From: JBOICV01 sp050740255
GTDB lineage: Bacteria; Pseudomonadota; Gammaproteobacteria; Nevskiales; JBOICV01
NCBI GenBank assembly: GCA_050740255.1
Contig: JBOICV010000116.1
Coordinates: 1 to 55,557 of the forward strand
DNA: 55,557 bases
Direction of reading: 5' to 3'
Shown: positions 8,749 through 17,242 of the stretch, piece after piece
Position numbering within the stretch: position 1 is the stretch's first letter
Layout of the letters: each line of letters begins with the position of its first letter
Notes under the pieces: generated by a model
Databases searched by the model: none
Told to the model about the DNA's origin: nothing
What the model saw: the letters and a program-made list of their open reading frames with translations, nothing else
Translations under genes and position numbers: made by a program

Positions 8749-8919
8749 GATTTGATTGACGCGCAGAACCGCGTGTTTGGTTATCGCAATCTATATGTCT
8801 GCGGCGGATCCATGCTCGGCGCGAATCTGGGTGTTAATTCCGGCCTGACGATTGCCGCGCTGACCGAGCGTGCGATGTCGTTTATCCCGCCGTCGTTCTC
8901 CAGCTCCCATCCGGCATGA
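8749..8919 (+). pseudogene. C-terminal relic of a GMC oxidoreductase (cholesterol-oxidase-like)
   Basis: Fifty-six open codons ending in TGA at 8917-8919 contain RVFGYRNLYVCGGSMLGANL, then GVNSGLTIAALTERAMSFIP. This is the conserved flavin-binding C-terminus of GMC oxidoreductases of the cholesterol oxidase/choline dehydrogenase type (N-L-Y-V-x-D-G-S, N-P-x-L-T-I). The usual Asp-Gly-Ser is Gly-Gly-Ser here and the Pro of the NP motif is lost, consistent with decay. There is no start codon or N-terminal Rossmann domain. Confidence 0.75.
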
Positions 8920-8968
8920 GTAAGGCGCAAGCGGTGCGGATCGGCTGACGACGTGTGCTCATGAGTGC

Positions 8969-9814
8969 CTACGTCCAAAAAGCTGCGCGAGCCAGCGTGG
9001 GTTGCGGCGCGGTCTTCCTGCCAACCAGCCCCTTGCGGAATCGCTCGATCACCAGCTTGTCGTTCTGTTCCAGCACGGCGCGAATCTCCTCGACATTACG
9101 AGTGGACAAGGCGCCACGCTCCCAGCGCGCCAACACCTCGCGCCACAGCTCGACGTGGTCGGTAGGCTGGACATACATCGCCTGGATCATGGCCGGGACT
9201 TCGAGGTAGATCTCGCCAATCGAGTTGAGCACGGCAGTAACCACCGACTGGCCAACGACGAGCATCAGGATGCGCAAAGCATTCAGTTCGGCCCGCGCGA
9301 TCTCGATGACATCGTCCGGCGTCGTCGCCACGGCGAGTTCCAGTTTTTCCACCGCCCGGCGCACCGGGGAGGGGTCGTAGCGCTTCGGGTGTTCCGAGAT
9401 TTTGTTCAGCGCCTCGGTGAGCAGCACCAGGCGCATGTCCAGAAGATCGGCGCTGATCCTGGTGGCGCGCGCCGGCAACTGCTGGGCGAGCTGAAAGACC
9501 AGACGCCAGGTGGAAATGCCACCGTGCTGTTCGATGTCGCGCACGACCAGGCCGAGCCGGGGAAGAGCGGACACAAAGCCGCAGGCCTGCAACTGTGCCA
9601 GCACCACCTGAATCGTATTCGGGTTGACGCCGAAGTCCTCGGCCAGCTTGCGCACGGGCGGCAGACGTTCGCCTGCGGCGTAGCGGCCGGCGGCGATGCT
9701 GAAGGCGAGGGCCGCCGCGATGCGGTCGGTCGCGCTGGTGTTGTCCGGAGCCACCACCAGTTTGCGCGGGCGCTCGAGTCTGGTTGGTCGCGAATGCGCT
9801 ATCTTGACTGGCAT
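8969..9814 (-). CDS. GntR-family transcriptional regulator
   Basis: About 281 residues from the ATG at 9814; a GTG about 16 codons later is possible. Residues about 30-95 form a winged helix: AAGRYAAGERLPPVRKLAED, then GVNPNTIQVVLAQLQ is the recognition-helix pattern of GntR proteins. The larger C-terminal part is all-helical and does not look like an aminotransferase (MocR) domain; it may bind a small ligand as in FadR-like members. It is divergent from the Baeyer-Villiger monooxygenase with only 24 bp between starts and a perfect palindrome between them. It is therefore very likely the regulator of itself and of that gene. Confidence 0.8.
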   Translation of the reverse strand: MPVKIAHSRPTRLERPRKLVVAPDNTSATDRIAAALAFSIAAGRYAAGERLPPVRKLAEDFGVNPNTIQVVLAQLQACGFVSALPRLGLVVRDIEQHGGISTWRLVFQLAQQLPARATRISADLLDMRLVLLTEALNKISEHPKRYDPSPVRRAVEKLELAVATTPDDVIEIARAELNALRILMLVVGQSVVTAVLNSIGEIYLEVPAMIQAMYVQPTDHVELWREVLARWERGALSTRNVEEIRAVLEQNDKLVIERFRKGLVGRKTAPQPTLARAAFWT

Positions 9815-9831
9815 GCGGTCTACTGTATCAT
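9804..9831 (+). promoter_or_regulatory. Candidate promoter for a leaderless monooxygenase mRNA
   Basis: TTGACT (9804-9809), a 16-bp spacer and TATCAT (9826-9831) would start transcription at about 9838-9840, on the ATG at 9839. No Shine-Dalgarno sequence can fit, so a leaderless transcript is suggested. This is inference from sequence only. Confidence 0.45.
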
Positions 9832-9836
9832 ACAGT
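9822..9836. promoter_or_regulatory. Palindromic operator between gntR and the monooxygenase
   Basis: ACTGTATCATACAGT is a perfect 7-1-7 inverted repeat centred at 9829, placed between the two divergent start codons. It overlaps the candidate -10 of the rightward promoter. Confidence 0.7.
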
Positions 9837-9838
9837 GC

Positions 9839-11449
9839 ATGGCACAGACAAGGGATGCCGACTTTGAAGTCCTGATCGTTGGCGCGGGGTTCACAGGTAT
9901 TGGCGCGGGCATCCGGCTGCGTCAGGCGCGGATTGATTCGTTCCTGATTCTTGAGCAGGCCGAGGATCTGGGCGGAACCTGGCGCGACAACACCTACCCT
10001 GGCATCGCGGTGGACATCATGTCCAGCGTCTATTCCTTCTCGTTCGAACAGAATCCGTGGTGGTCGCGCACCTTTGCGCCCGGACGGGAGTTGTTTGCCT
10101 ACGCCCACCACTGCGCGCGCAAATACGGGTTGCGCCCACATCTGCGGTTTGGTATTCACGTGCTCAAAGCCGTCTTCGACGAAACGAAGCACCTCTGGCG
10201 CGTGCACACGAGCGCCGGAGAATTCACGGCGCGATTCCTGCTGAACGCGACGGGGGGGCTCACACAGCCGAAGATTCCCGACATCGAGGGAGTCACCGGG
10301 TTCCAGGGAAAAACCATCCACACGGCGCGCTGGGATCACGGCTACGATCTCGCCGGCAAGCGCGTGGCCGTCATCGGCACCGGCGCCTCGGCGGTGCAGG
10401 TCGTCCCGGCGATCGCGCCACTCGTCGCGCAACTGCAGGTGTTCCAGCGCACGCCGATCTGGGTGCTGCCGCGCCCGGACCGCGAAATCCCGTCGTGGAA
10501 GCGCAAGATGTTCGCGGTCCTGCCGCTGACGCAGAAGATGGTGCGCCTGTGGAACTCGCTGGTGACGGAATTCATCATGGTGCTGGGAATCGTCTACTAC
10601 AAGCGCTTCCCGAGGATCGTGCGCTACGCCGAAAACCTGTTCCATCGCCGGCTGGAACGACATGTGCGCGATCCCGCGTTGCGCGAAAAACTCACGCCCC
10701 TTTACGGCTTCGGCTGCAAGCGGCCCAGCTTCTCCAACGACTACCTACGGAGCTTCAACCGCGACAACGTCGAGCTGGTGACCGCGCCCATCCGCCGCGT
10801 CACGCCGGACGCGATCGTTACCGCGGAAGGCAAGGAACGGAAGATAGATGTGCTGATCCTGGCCACCGGCTTCAAGGTTCTGGAGAAGGGCAACCTGCCG
10901 CCGTACGAGCTTTACGGCCTGCGCGGCCTGGAACTCAACAGCTTCTGGGACGAGCATCGCCTGCAGGCCTATGAGGGCATTTCCGTGCCAGGCTTTCCAA
11001 ATTTCTTCACCATGCCGGGGCCCTATGCCACCGCCGGCGACTCGTGGTTCTCCATGATCGAAGCGCAGACCCGGCACGCCCTGCGCTGCATCAAGGCTGC
11101 CCGGCGCCGCCGCGCCACTTACGTCGAAGTGCGGCAGGAGGCACACGACGCTTATTTCGCCGACATCCTGCGCCGGCAAAAGAACACCGTGTTCTTCAAC
11201 AATCGTTGCACGCTCGCCAACAGCTACTACTTCGACCGCCACGGCGATGCGCCTTTCCTGCGTCCCGCGTCCGGTATCGAGATCTGGTGGCGCAGCCGCC
11301 ACTTCCCGCTGAAACACTATCGGTTCGAGAGGACGCCTTGGCCTGTTCCACGCGCTTCGGTTACGCCGTCTTCCTCGCTGCCACTTCCTGCAGCCCCAGC
11401 AGCTCGATCGCCTCCTGTCGCATTTCCACCTTGCGCACTTTGCCGGTAA
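9839..11449 (+). CDS. FAD-dependent Baeyer-Villiger-type monooxygenase
   Basis: About 536 residues. An FAD Rossmann motif GAGFTGIGAG lies at about 14-23. GGTWRDNTYPGIAVD is typical of class B monooxygenases. The fingerprint FQGKTIHTARWD (F-x-G-x3-H-x3-W-D) is diagnostic, and an NADPH Rossmann motif GTGASAVQ follows. It should insert oxygen into a ketone, possibly a cyclic or steroid ketone, using NADPH. The last 30 or so residues, after the FERTPWP stretch, are low-complexity and overlap the convergent synthetase gene by 89 bp, so the 3' end may have been extended by loss of an earlier stop. It is probably controlled by the divergent GntR protein. Confidence 0.85.
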   Translation: MAQTRDADFEVLIVGAGFTGIGAGIRLRQARIDSFLILEQAEDLGGTWRDNTYPGIAVDIMSSVYSFSFEQNPWWSRTFAPGRELFAYAHHCARKYGLRPHLRFGIHVLKAVFDETKHLWRVHTSAGEFTARFLLNATGGLTQPKIPDIEGVTGFQGKTIHTARWDHGYDLAGKRVAVIGTGASAVQVVPAIAPLVAQLQVFQRTPIWVLPRPDREIPSWKRKMFAVLPLTQKMVRLWNSLVTEFIMVLGIVYYKRFPRIVRYAENLFHRRLERHVRDPALREKLTPLYGFGCKRPSFSNDYLRSFNRDNVELVTAPIRRVTPDAIVTAEGKERKIDVLILATGFKVLEKGNLPPYELYGLRGLELNSFWDEHRLQAYEGISVPGFPNFFTMPGPYATAGDSWFSMIEAQTRHALRCIKAARRRRATYVEVRQEAHDAYFADILRRQKNTVFFNNRCTLANSYYFDRHGDAPFLRPASGIEIWWRSRHFPLKHYRFERTPWPVPRASVTPSSSLPLPAAPAARSPPVAFPPCALCR

Positions 11450-13016
11450 CGGTCATCGGGAACTCGGTCGTGACATGCAGATAGCGCGGAATCTTGTAGT
11501 GCGCGATGCGGTCACGGCAGAACTCGCGTAGCGCCTCGATGGTGAGCGGCGCGGCGCCGTCTTTCATGATCACGCTGGCCATCACTTCCTCACCGAACTT
11601 CTCGTCCGGAACGCCGATGACCTGCACGTCGCGGATCGCCGCATGGGTGTAGAGGAACTCCTCGATCTCGCGCGGATAAATGTTCTCGCCGCCGCGGATG
11701 ATCATGTCCTTGATGCGGCCAACGATGTTGACGTAACCCTGTTCGTCCATCACGCCCAGATCGCCGGTGCGCATCCAGCCGTCGGATGTGATGGCCTCCG
11801 TGGTGCGCGCCGGATCGTTCCAGTAGCCGAGCATCACCGAGTAGCCGCGCGTCTGGAATTCGCCGGGCTCGCCGCGCGGCAGCGTCGCTCCGGTCTCGGG
11901 GCCGGCGATGCGGATCTCGACATGCGGATGCACGCGGCCGACGCTGCCCACGCGCTTCTCGATCGGGTCGTCGGCCGCGGTCTGCGTTGCGACCGGCGAG
12001 GTTTCGGTCATGCCATAGATGATCGTGACCTCGGGCATGTGGAATTCGCTGACCAGCCGCTTCATCACCTCGATCGGACAGGGTGCGCCGCCGATGGCGC
12101 CAGTGCGCATCGAGCTGACGTCGCTCGTGGCGAACTTCGGATGCGCGAGCATGGCGATGTACATGGTCGGCACGCAGATCGCCGAGGTGCAGCGTTCATG
12201 CTCGATTGCCGCCAGCGTGGCCTCGGGATCGAATGACGCGGCCGGGATCACCATCGTCGCCCCGAAAACCGTGCAGCACAGATTGCCAATCACCATTCCG
12301 GCGCAGTGGTAGAAGGGCACCGGGATGCACATGCGGTCGCACTCCGTGTAGCGCATCGCACGCCCGGTGAACCAGGCATTGTTGAGAATGTTCCGGTGCG
12401 ACAAGGTCGCGCCCTTGGGCGAGCCGGTGGTGCCGGAGGTGTACTGGATATTGATCGGATCGCCGGGCTTGAGCTGCGCCATCCGCTCTCGCAGCGTGCG
12501 TTCCGAAACTTGTTCGCTGTCGGCGCGCAGTGCAGCCCAGTCACCCGCTCTATCGGATTCGTCCAGGAAAATCACTTCCTTCAATTCCGGCAGGTCGCCG
12601 CGCACGGAATCCACCATGGCAACGTAATTACTGGTCTTGAAGCGCCGCGCAGCGACCAGCGTGCGGCAGCCGGACAGGCGCAGCGCGTAGGTCAGCTCGT
12701 GCGTGCGGTAGGCTGGATTGATGTTGACCAGGATCGCACCGATCTTCGCGCTGGCGTACTGCACCAGCACCCACTCGGCTACATTGGGCGCCCAAATGCC
12801 GACGCGCTCGCCCCTGGCCACTCCGCGCGCCAGCAGGCCGCGGGCGACGCGATTCACTTCGCGATCGAACTCCGCATAAGTCCAGCGGATGTTCTGGTGA
12901 CGCACCACCAGCGCATCCCGGTCCGGGTGCCGCTGCACGGTGGCCTCGAGGTTTTCGCCGATGGTCTGTTCCAGCAGCGGGACGTCGGCGGGACCGCGAG
13001 TCTGGGCGGGCATCAT
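11361..13016 (-). CDS. Long/medium-chain fatty-acyl-CoA synthetase (AMP-forming)
   Basis: About 551 residues from the first of two adjacent ATGs at 13016; no clear ribosome site. ANL-superfamily motifs appear in order: YTSGTTGSPKG (ATP loop) around 190, YGMTETSP (adenine binding), GWMRTGDLG, GRIKDMIIRGGENIYP (hinge) and TGKVRK with the catalytic C-terminal Lys. It activates a carboxylic acid to its CoA thioester in the cytoplasm. Its closest relatives by motif are the FadD3/AcsA-like medium-chain or branched-acid group. Convergent with the monooxygenase, it may act on acids produced after ring or ketone oxidation (inference). Confidence 0.88.
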   Translation of the reverse strand: MMPAQTRGPADVPLLEQTIGENLEATVQRHPDRDALVVRHQNIRWTYAEFDREVNRVARGLLARGVARGERVGIWAPNVAEWVLVQYASAKIGAILVNINPAYRTHELTYALRLSGCRTLVAARRFKTSNYVAMVDSVRGDLPELKEVIFLDESDRAGDWAALRADSEQVSERTLRERMAQLKPGDPINIQYTSGTTGSPKGATLSHRNILNNAWFTGRAMRYTECDRMCIPVPFYHCAGMVIGNLCCTVFGATMVIPAASFDPEATLAAIEHERCTSAICVPTMYIAMLAHPKFATSDVSSMRTGAIGGAPCPIEVMKRLVSEFHMPEVTIIYGMTETSPVATQTAADDPIEKRVGSVGRVHPHVEIRIAGPETGATLPRGEPGEFQTRGYSVMLGYWNDPARTTEAITSDGWMRTGDLGVMDEQGYVNIVGRIKDMIIRGGENIYPREIEEFLYTHAAIRDVQVIGVPDEKFGEEVMASVIMKDGAAPLTIEALREFCRDRIAHYKIPRYLHVTTEFPMTVTGKVRKVEMRQEAIELLGLQEVAARKTA

Positions 13017-13127
13017 GCGTCGAGCATAAACTAAAAACCGAAAAACCGGACCCCGCGGCCAGCGCTGTGAAACGCGCTGTTCTAGCCGCCTGCGGCGGTG
13101 GACAATCAATGAATCAATGGTGAATCG

Positions 13128-13598
13128 ATGAAAATGAAGAAGTTCGCAATTTATGGCGGCTGCACGCTTGTGATCCTCGCGGCGCTGGCGTTTGCCGGAC
13201 TGAAGCACATCGGCATGTTTGCCAGCGAGCCCATCCTCACCTCGGCGGGCCTCGCGGCGGGCGGTTATGACCCCGTCGCCTACTTCACCGAAAACAAGCC
13301 CGTGAAAGGTCAGGAGAGCATCTCGCTGGACTGGGGTGGCGCGCGCTGGGCCTTCGTCAATGGTGCCAACCGCGATCAGTTCGCCACCGACCCGGCCCGC
13401 TACGCGCCACAATTCGGCGGCTACTGCGCATATGCGATCGCGCATGGCTATACCGCGAAAGGCGACCCTCTGGCCTGGTCGGTCGTTGACGACAAGCTGT
13501 ATCTGAACTACGACGTGGACACTCGAACCCAGTGGCTGGCCAGCAAAAAACAGTTCATCGCCGATGCGCAGCAAAATTGGCCGTCGGTCTTGCGTTGA
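13128..13598 (+). CDS. YHS-domain exported or membrane-anchored protein
   Basis: A 156-residue protein with one N-terminal hydrophobic segment (about 8-25), then a YHS-type domain: GGYDPVAYFTENKPVKG and FGGYCAYAIAHGYTAKGDP. This YHS subfamily is found in small periplasmic proteins with proposed metal or ligand roles, but no firm function is known. It contains a single Cys in the domain. It starts 111 bp from the divergent acyl-CoA synthetase. Confidence 0.8.
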   Translation: MKMKKFAIYGGCTLVILAALAFAGLKHIGMFASEPILTSAGLAAGGYDPVAYFTENKPVKGQESISLDWGGARWAFVNGANRDQFATDPARYAPQFGGYCAYAIAHGYTAKGDPLAWSVVDDKLYLNYDVDTRTQWLASKKQFIADAQQNWPSVLR

Positions 13599-13620
13599 AC
13601 CCGCATATTTCAGAAGGTTT

Positions 13621-13755
13621 GTGAAACCGTCGTCCGGCTTACCCGCGATTGAGCGAATTGACGCGGCTACGCTTAAGGCCCGGATTGACCGATTGCCCGA
13701 TTTGGTCGTTCTGGATGTACGCCGCCATGCCGCCTTCAAAGAGATAACCCTATGA
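13621..13755 (+). pseudogene. Possible truncated rhodanese-domain gene
   Basis: From a GTG at 13621 the frame reads IERIDAATLKARIDRLPDLVVLDVRRHAAF and stops at 13755. The LVVLDVRR-x-x-AF motif is the N-terminal strand/loop of a rhodanese domain. The region that would carry the active-site Cys is absent. Downstream to 13837 nothing else is recognisable. Only 44 codons, so the identification is tentative. Confidence 0.4.
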
Positions 13756-13837
13756 CTCTGCAATCGCGGCTTCATCTTAATTCTTGCGGGATTTCGCGCT
13801 TTCCGCAATTGACTTGTACTGTTGCGGGGGGCCACCC

Positions 13838-15148
13838 TTACATCTGCGCTACCGCCTCGCGCCGCGCGATTTCCTGATCCACGAATTTGATCCAGTTGCC
13901 GGCCGACTCCGCCAGCGTGGACGACTGTGCGGCCACGGCAAAATGCTGCCGCGCGTCGGCAAACTGGTTGGCGTTGAACAGCGCGGTGCCGAGCTGCATC
14001 TGGATATCGGCCGCTTTGTCGAGGTTCTTCGCCTTCAGCGCGGCGCGGAACGCCGCGGCGGCGTTTTTCCAGTCGCCGGTCTCATTATAGGCCTGGCCAA
14101 GATAGACGTAGTGCTTGGCCTCGTCCGTCATTTCCGCGAGTTTTTTCAGCACCGGGATCTGCTGTTCGTATTCCCTGGCCAGGGTGAGCGCCTGTGCGAA
14201 GAGCTGGAGATTTTCGGCGCTGACTTTGATCGTCTTGTCCGTTATGGCCTGGGTCAACAAGCGCACCGCCGGATACGGCGCATCCTGCACCATGTACAGC
14301 CGCGCCAGATTCAGCAGCTCCGACTCTCTGGGCAGCAGCCCTACGCGGTAGGCGGCATGCGTCACCAGCAATTGTTCGCGCTGCTGATCCAGCAGGCCGC
14401 GCATGCCCGCGAGCTGCTGCCAATAAGTGCCCTTGGTGGGATAGTAGCCGACCAGAATTTCCAGCACCTTGGCGGCCTTGCCGTACTCCTTGCGCTCGTA
14501 GTAGATCGCGCGCAGCAGGGCTAAGGCGGCCTCCTTCGGAATCTGGCCGCGCTCTTTCGAGATTTTCAGCGAAGTCAGCAGCGCCTTCTCGGCTTCGGCG
14601 AAGTTCTGCGTCTGGTAATAGGCCTGCGCCAGCAAGGCGTAACCCTCGGGGCTGGGTTCCGCCACCACCGACAGCCACTTCTGCACCGCCTGGATCGCCT
14701 TCGGATAATCCTCGGAGATGAAATACAACTGGGCCAGAGCGTACAGGCTGCTGTCGCGCAGGCCCTCGGCCAGATTCGGCTGCTTGAGGACCGTGTTGTA
14801 GGCCTCGATCGCCTGAGGGATCTTGTCCTGCGAGTAGTAGAGCGCGGCGTAGAAATTGTACAAGGTCGCCCGCTCGTAATCGTTGAGCTTGGCTTCGCCC
14901 GCCTTCAGGCTGTCCAGCGAGGCTTGCGCTGCCTTGTAATCCTTGGCCTCGAAGGCCTTCTGCGCCACTTCCATCTTCTTATAGGTTTCCGCCCGGATGA
15001 CCTGCGTCTGCCGGGTCGGTGGCGGTACCGGCTTGTCCTTTTTCTTGTCCTGGGCAAGCGCGAAGTCGGGCGCGGCCATGCCCAGCACAATCAGCAGCAT
15101 GAGCAGGCTGCGCAGGAGCGTATCGCGGGAAATCACGACGCGACTCAT
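13838..15148 (-). CDS. Periplasmic TPR-repeat protein of the TonB2-type operon
   Basis: A 436-residue protein with a signal peptide (Arg-rich start, Leu/Ile core, cleavage near ALAQ) followed by a lysine/proline linker. Some 8-10 tetratricopeptide-like helical repeats follow, with A-x-x-x-Y and Y-x-x-x-L-x-x-A-Y patterns. The start overlaps the stop of tonB by ATGA, so translation is coupled. TPR proteins at the end of TonB2-type operons are known in several gammaproteobacteria and probably scaffold periplasmic interactions with the energiser or receptors. The exact role is not established. Confidence 0.8.
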   Translation of the reverse strand: MSRVVISRDTLLRSLLMLLIVLGMAAPDFALAQDKKKDKPVPPPTRQTQVIRAETYKKMEVAQKAFEAKDYKAAQASLDSLKAGEAKLNDYERATLYNFYAALYYSQDKIPQAIEAYNTVLKQPNLAEGLRDSSLYALAQLYFISEDYPKAIQAVQKWLSVVAEPSPEGYALLAQAYYQTQNFAEAEKALLTSLKISKERGQIPKEAALALLRAIYYERKEYGKAAKVLEILVGYYPTKGTYWQQLAGMRGLLDQQREQLLVTHAAYRVGLLPRESELLNLARLYMVQDAPYPAVRLLTQAITDKTIKVSAENLQLFAQALTLAREYEQQIPVLKKLAEMTDEAKHYVYLGQAYNETGDWKNAAAAFRAALKAKNLDKAADIQMQLGTALFNANQFADARQHFAVAAQSSTLAESAGNWIKFVDQEIARREAVAQM

Positions 15149-15834
15149 TGCTTGTCGATCTCGAAGCGGATCAGATGCTGCACCTTTGGCACGGCGATCC
15201 CCTTGCCGCTTTCAACCCGCGGTTTGTACTTGAACTTGAGCACCGCCTTCTTCGCGGCCTCGTCGAAGACGCCCGGCGGTTGCGCCTCGAGCACGACCGG
15301 ATCAATCACCGCGCCGGTTTCCGTCACCGTGAACTGCAGCAGCACCCAGCCCTCGATACCCTGGCTTTGCGCGCGCGCGGGGTACAGCGGCGCGACTTTC
15401 ACTATCGGCAGGTACTCGCCGTCGGTGGATGACAGGCCGAAGTTCGCCCGTACCTGGGTGGTGTTCTCCAGGGACATATTGATGTTGATGGCGGTCTGCG
15501 CCGGCCCCTGGATTTGCACCTGCTGCAACGGCGCTTCCGGCGGCGCCTCGGGCGGGGGCGGCAACTCCGGCGGCGGCCGGCGCTCGCGGGTCTCAAGTTC
15601 GAAGTTTTTGGCCAGACGCAGGAAATCAATGGTCGGCAGCACCTCGCCGCTCCTGGCGCCGCCCGAGGTCGTGGCGATCAGTGCATACAGCAACCAGAAC
15701 AGCCCGAAAATAGCGACACAGGCCAGCAGCAGCGGCGGCCCGAACCGCAGCGGGCCCAAGGGCATCTCGCCGGAGGCGGACTGCGCCTGCAGCAAGCGCG
15801 GGATGAGGCGGGCCATTTGCCCTTGCGTCGGCAT
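15145..15834 (-). CDS. tonB: TonB-family energy transducer
   Basis: About 229 residues from the ATG at 15834, with GGGAGG upstream; a longer start at 15885 would overlap exbD by 41 bp. A single transmembrane anchor (about 30-55) is followed by a proline-rich periplasmic stretch (RPPPELPPPPEAPPEAP). The C-terminal TonB domain contains PLYPARAQSQGIEGWVLLQF and ends near LIRFEID. It spans the periplasm to energise TBDRs with ExbB/ExbD. It shares its operon with two ExbD proteins and a TtpC-like protein, the TonB2 arrangement. Confidence 0.9.
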   Translation of the reverse strand: MPTQGQMARLIPRLLQAQSASGEMPLGPLRFGPPLLLACVAIFGLFWLLYALIATTSGGARSGEVLPTIDFLRLAKNFELETRERRPPPELPPPPEAPPEAPLQQVQIQGPAQTAININMSLENTTQVRANFGLSSTDGEYLPIVKVAPLYPARAQSQGIEGWVLLQFTVTETGAVIDPVVLEAQPPGVFDEAAKKAVLKFKYKPRVESGKGIAVPKVQHLIRFEIDKQ

Positions 15835-15844
15835 GTCGGGTCTT

Positions 15845-16255
15845 TCAGCCTCCCTGCCCGAGCGTCGCCACCGAGACGCTGTCAACGCCGCCGGCGCGCA
15901 CCTCGTTCATCACCTTGGCCATGACGCCGGTCTCGGCGGACTTGTCGGCCAGGATCACCACGGTGTCTTCCGGACGCTCGGCGTGCATGCGTTCCACCAG
16001 TGCGCGCACCTCCGGCAGATTGACCTTCTTGCGATCCATCCACACGTCGCCATTGGGACGGATCGCGATCAGGATGTTGCCGGTGGCCTTGGCTTCCGCG
16101 GTCTCGGCCTGTTCCTTGTCGACTTTCACGCCAGCCTGCTTGACGAAGGAGGTGATGATGATGAAAAAAATCAGCAGATTGAGGACGAAATCCAGCATCG
16201 GTGCGAGATCGATGCCGTGATGGTCGTCAGCTTCGGCATGGCGGCGGGCTTTCAT
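15845..16255 (-). CDS. exbD: ExbD/TolR-type biopolymer transport protein (copy 1)
   Basis: 136 residues with a cytoplasmic N-terminus and one transmembrane helix containing the conserved Asp (IDLAPMLDFVLNLLIFFII). A periplasmic alpha/beta domain follows. The motif DLAPMLD-x-x-LNLLIFFI is the ExbD signature, and the Asp carries protons in the ExbB/ExbD motor. It lies 16 bp after the second exbD. Two different ExbD copies in tandem are unusual and may form a hetero-dimer in the motor. Confidence 0.92.
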   Translation of the reverse strand: MKARRHAEADDHHGIDLAPMLDFVLNLLIFFIIITSFVKQAGVKVDKEQAETAEAKATGNILIAIRPNGDVWMDRKKVNLPEVRALVERMHAERPEDTVVILADKSAETGVMAKVMNEVRAGGVDSVSVATLGQGG

Positions 16256-16271
16256 AAGTTCCTCGCTATCG

Positions 16272-16706
16272 TCATTGCTGCTGTTTGCCGGCGGTCGGCT
16301 GCAGCAACACGTTCATGGCGCCGCCCGCCCGTGCCTGATCCATGACCCTGACGACCTTGCCGGTCGGCGCCTTGGTGTTGGCGACGACGACCACCGGCCC
16401 CTCCGGTTTCTCGCCGCGGAAACGCTCGACGTTGGCCCGCACCGCGGCGGGATCCACCAGGCGCTGATCGATGGATACATCGCCGTTCTGGTGCACGGCA
16501 ATGAACAAGGTGCCCTTTTCGTCTTCCTGCTGTTGATTCGGCGTCGGCGGCGGCGGCGTGTTGAGCGATAGTCCCACTTCCTTCACGAACACCGCGGTGA
16601 TGATGAAGAAGATCAGCAGATTCAGCACGAAGTCCAGCATCGGCGCGAGGTCAATGGCTTCCTCGTCACCCCCGTCGTGGTGAGCCCTACGATGGCGCAG
16701 GCGCAT
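16272..16706 (-). CDS. exbD: ExbD/TolR-type biopolymer transport protein (copy 2)
   Basis: 144 residues from the ATG at 16706. It has the same transmembrane signature as its neighbour (IDLAPMLDFVLNLLIFFII) but a different linker with PPPPTP and a Gln-rich patch, and it ends in GKQQQ. It lies 11 bp after exbB. The periplasmic domain aligns with copy 1 (GDVSIDQRLVD against GDVWMDRKKVN). Their divergence suggests an old duplication with separate roles rather than a recent one. Confidence 0.92.
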   Translation of the reverse strand: MRLRHRRAHHDGGDEEAIDLAPMLDFVLNLLIFFIITAVFVKEVGLSLNTPPPPTPNQQQEDEKGTLFIAVHQNGDVSIDQRLVDPAAVRANVERFRGEKPEGPVVVVANTKAPTGKVVRVMDQARAGGAMNVLLQPTAGKQQQ

Positions 16707-16717
16707 GACCTGTTCCT

Positions 16718-17242
16718 TTAGAAGGTGAAGCGGTCGGCCAGCAGTTCGGTCTGCTCGCGGATCGCCGACTGGAAATAAAACACCGGATACATCCCGGTGA
16801 CGCTCACCGCCAGGCCCGTCATGGTGCAGTTCATGGCCTTGGACACGCCGCTGGCCATGGTGCGCGCGTCGGCCGAGCCGAGAATCGCCATGCTGTCGAA
16901 CACCTCCATCATGCCGTGCACCGTGCCGACCAGGCCCAGCAGCGGACACACGGGGATGAGCACCTTGAGCACCGGCATGTTCTCTTTCATCGCGCCGCTG
17001 AGCCGCGAAATCATCGCCTTGCGGATCTGGTGCGCGGACCAGGACTGGCGCTCCGGCCGGGCCTGCCAGGTGGACAGGAGCGCCGCCACCATGCCCGGCA
17101 ACCGCGCGCGGAAAAACCACAGGCGCTCGAAAATGAGCGTCCACATGACGATGCCCGCGAGCAGAATCCAGGCGACCAGCGGTCCGCCGGCGATGACCAG
17201 TTTGCCGACCGCGTGGAAGGGCGCGAGCAGGAAATCAAGCAT
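16718..17242 (-). CDS. exbB: ExbB/MotA/TolQ-type proton channel protein
   Basis: 174 residues, shorter than classical ExbB and typical of ExbB2. There are three hydrophobic segments. Between them LKVLIPVCPLLGLVGTVHGMMEVF and the S-x-A-M-x-x-x-M-T-G-L-A stretch are MotA/TolQ/ExbB signatures. It overlaps the upstream TtpC-like gene by 8 bp. With ExbD and TonB it forms the inner-membrane proton-driven motor. Confidence 0.9.
   Translation of the reverse strand: MLDFLLAPFHAVGKLVIAGGPLVAWILLAGIVMWTLIFERLWFFRARLPGMVAALLSTWQARPERQSWSAHQIRKAMISRLSGAMKENMPVLKVLIPVCPLLGLVGTVHGMMEVFDSMAILGSADARTMASGVSKAMNCTMTGLAVSVTGMYPVFYFQSAIREQTELLADRFTF

Noticed and set aside
9002..9838. N-terminal extension of the monooxygenase frame through the gntR gene
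   Set aside because: The extension lacks family similarity and lies opposite the GntR coding sequence. The Rossmann motif begins 14 residues after the ATG at 9839, as expected.
9815..10663. Extension of the gntR frame into the monooxygenase gene
   Set aside because: It is antisense to the monooxygenase and low in protein character. The winged helix starts shortly after the ATG at 9814.
13017..13835. Extension of the acyl-CoA synthetase frame upstream
   Set aside because: It runs opposite the YHS gene and has no similarity to ANL enzymes, which begin near the chosen start.
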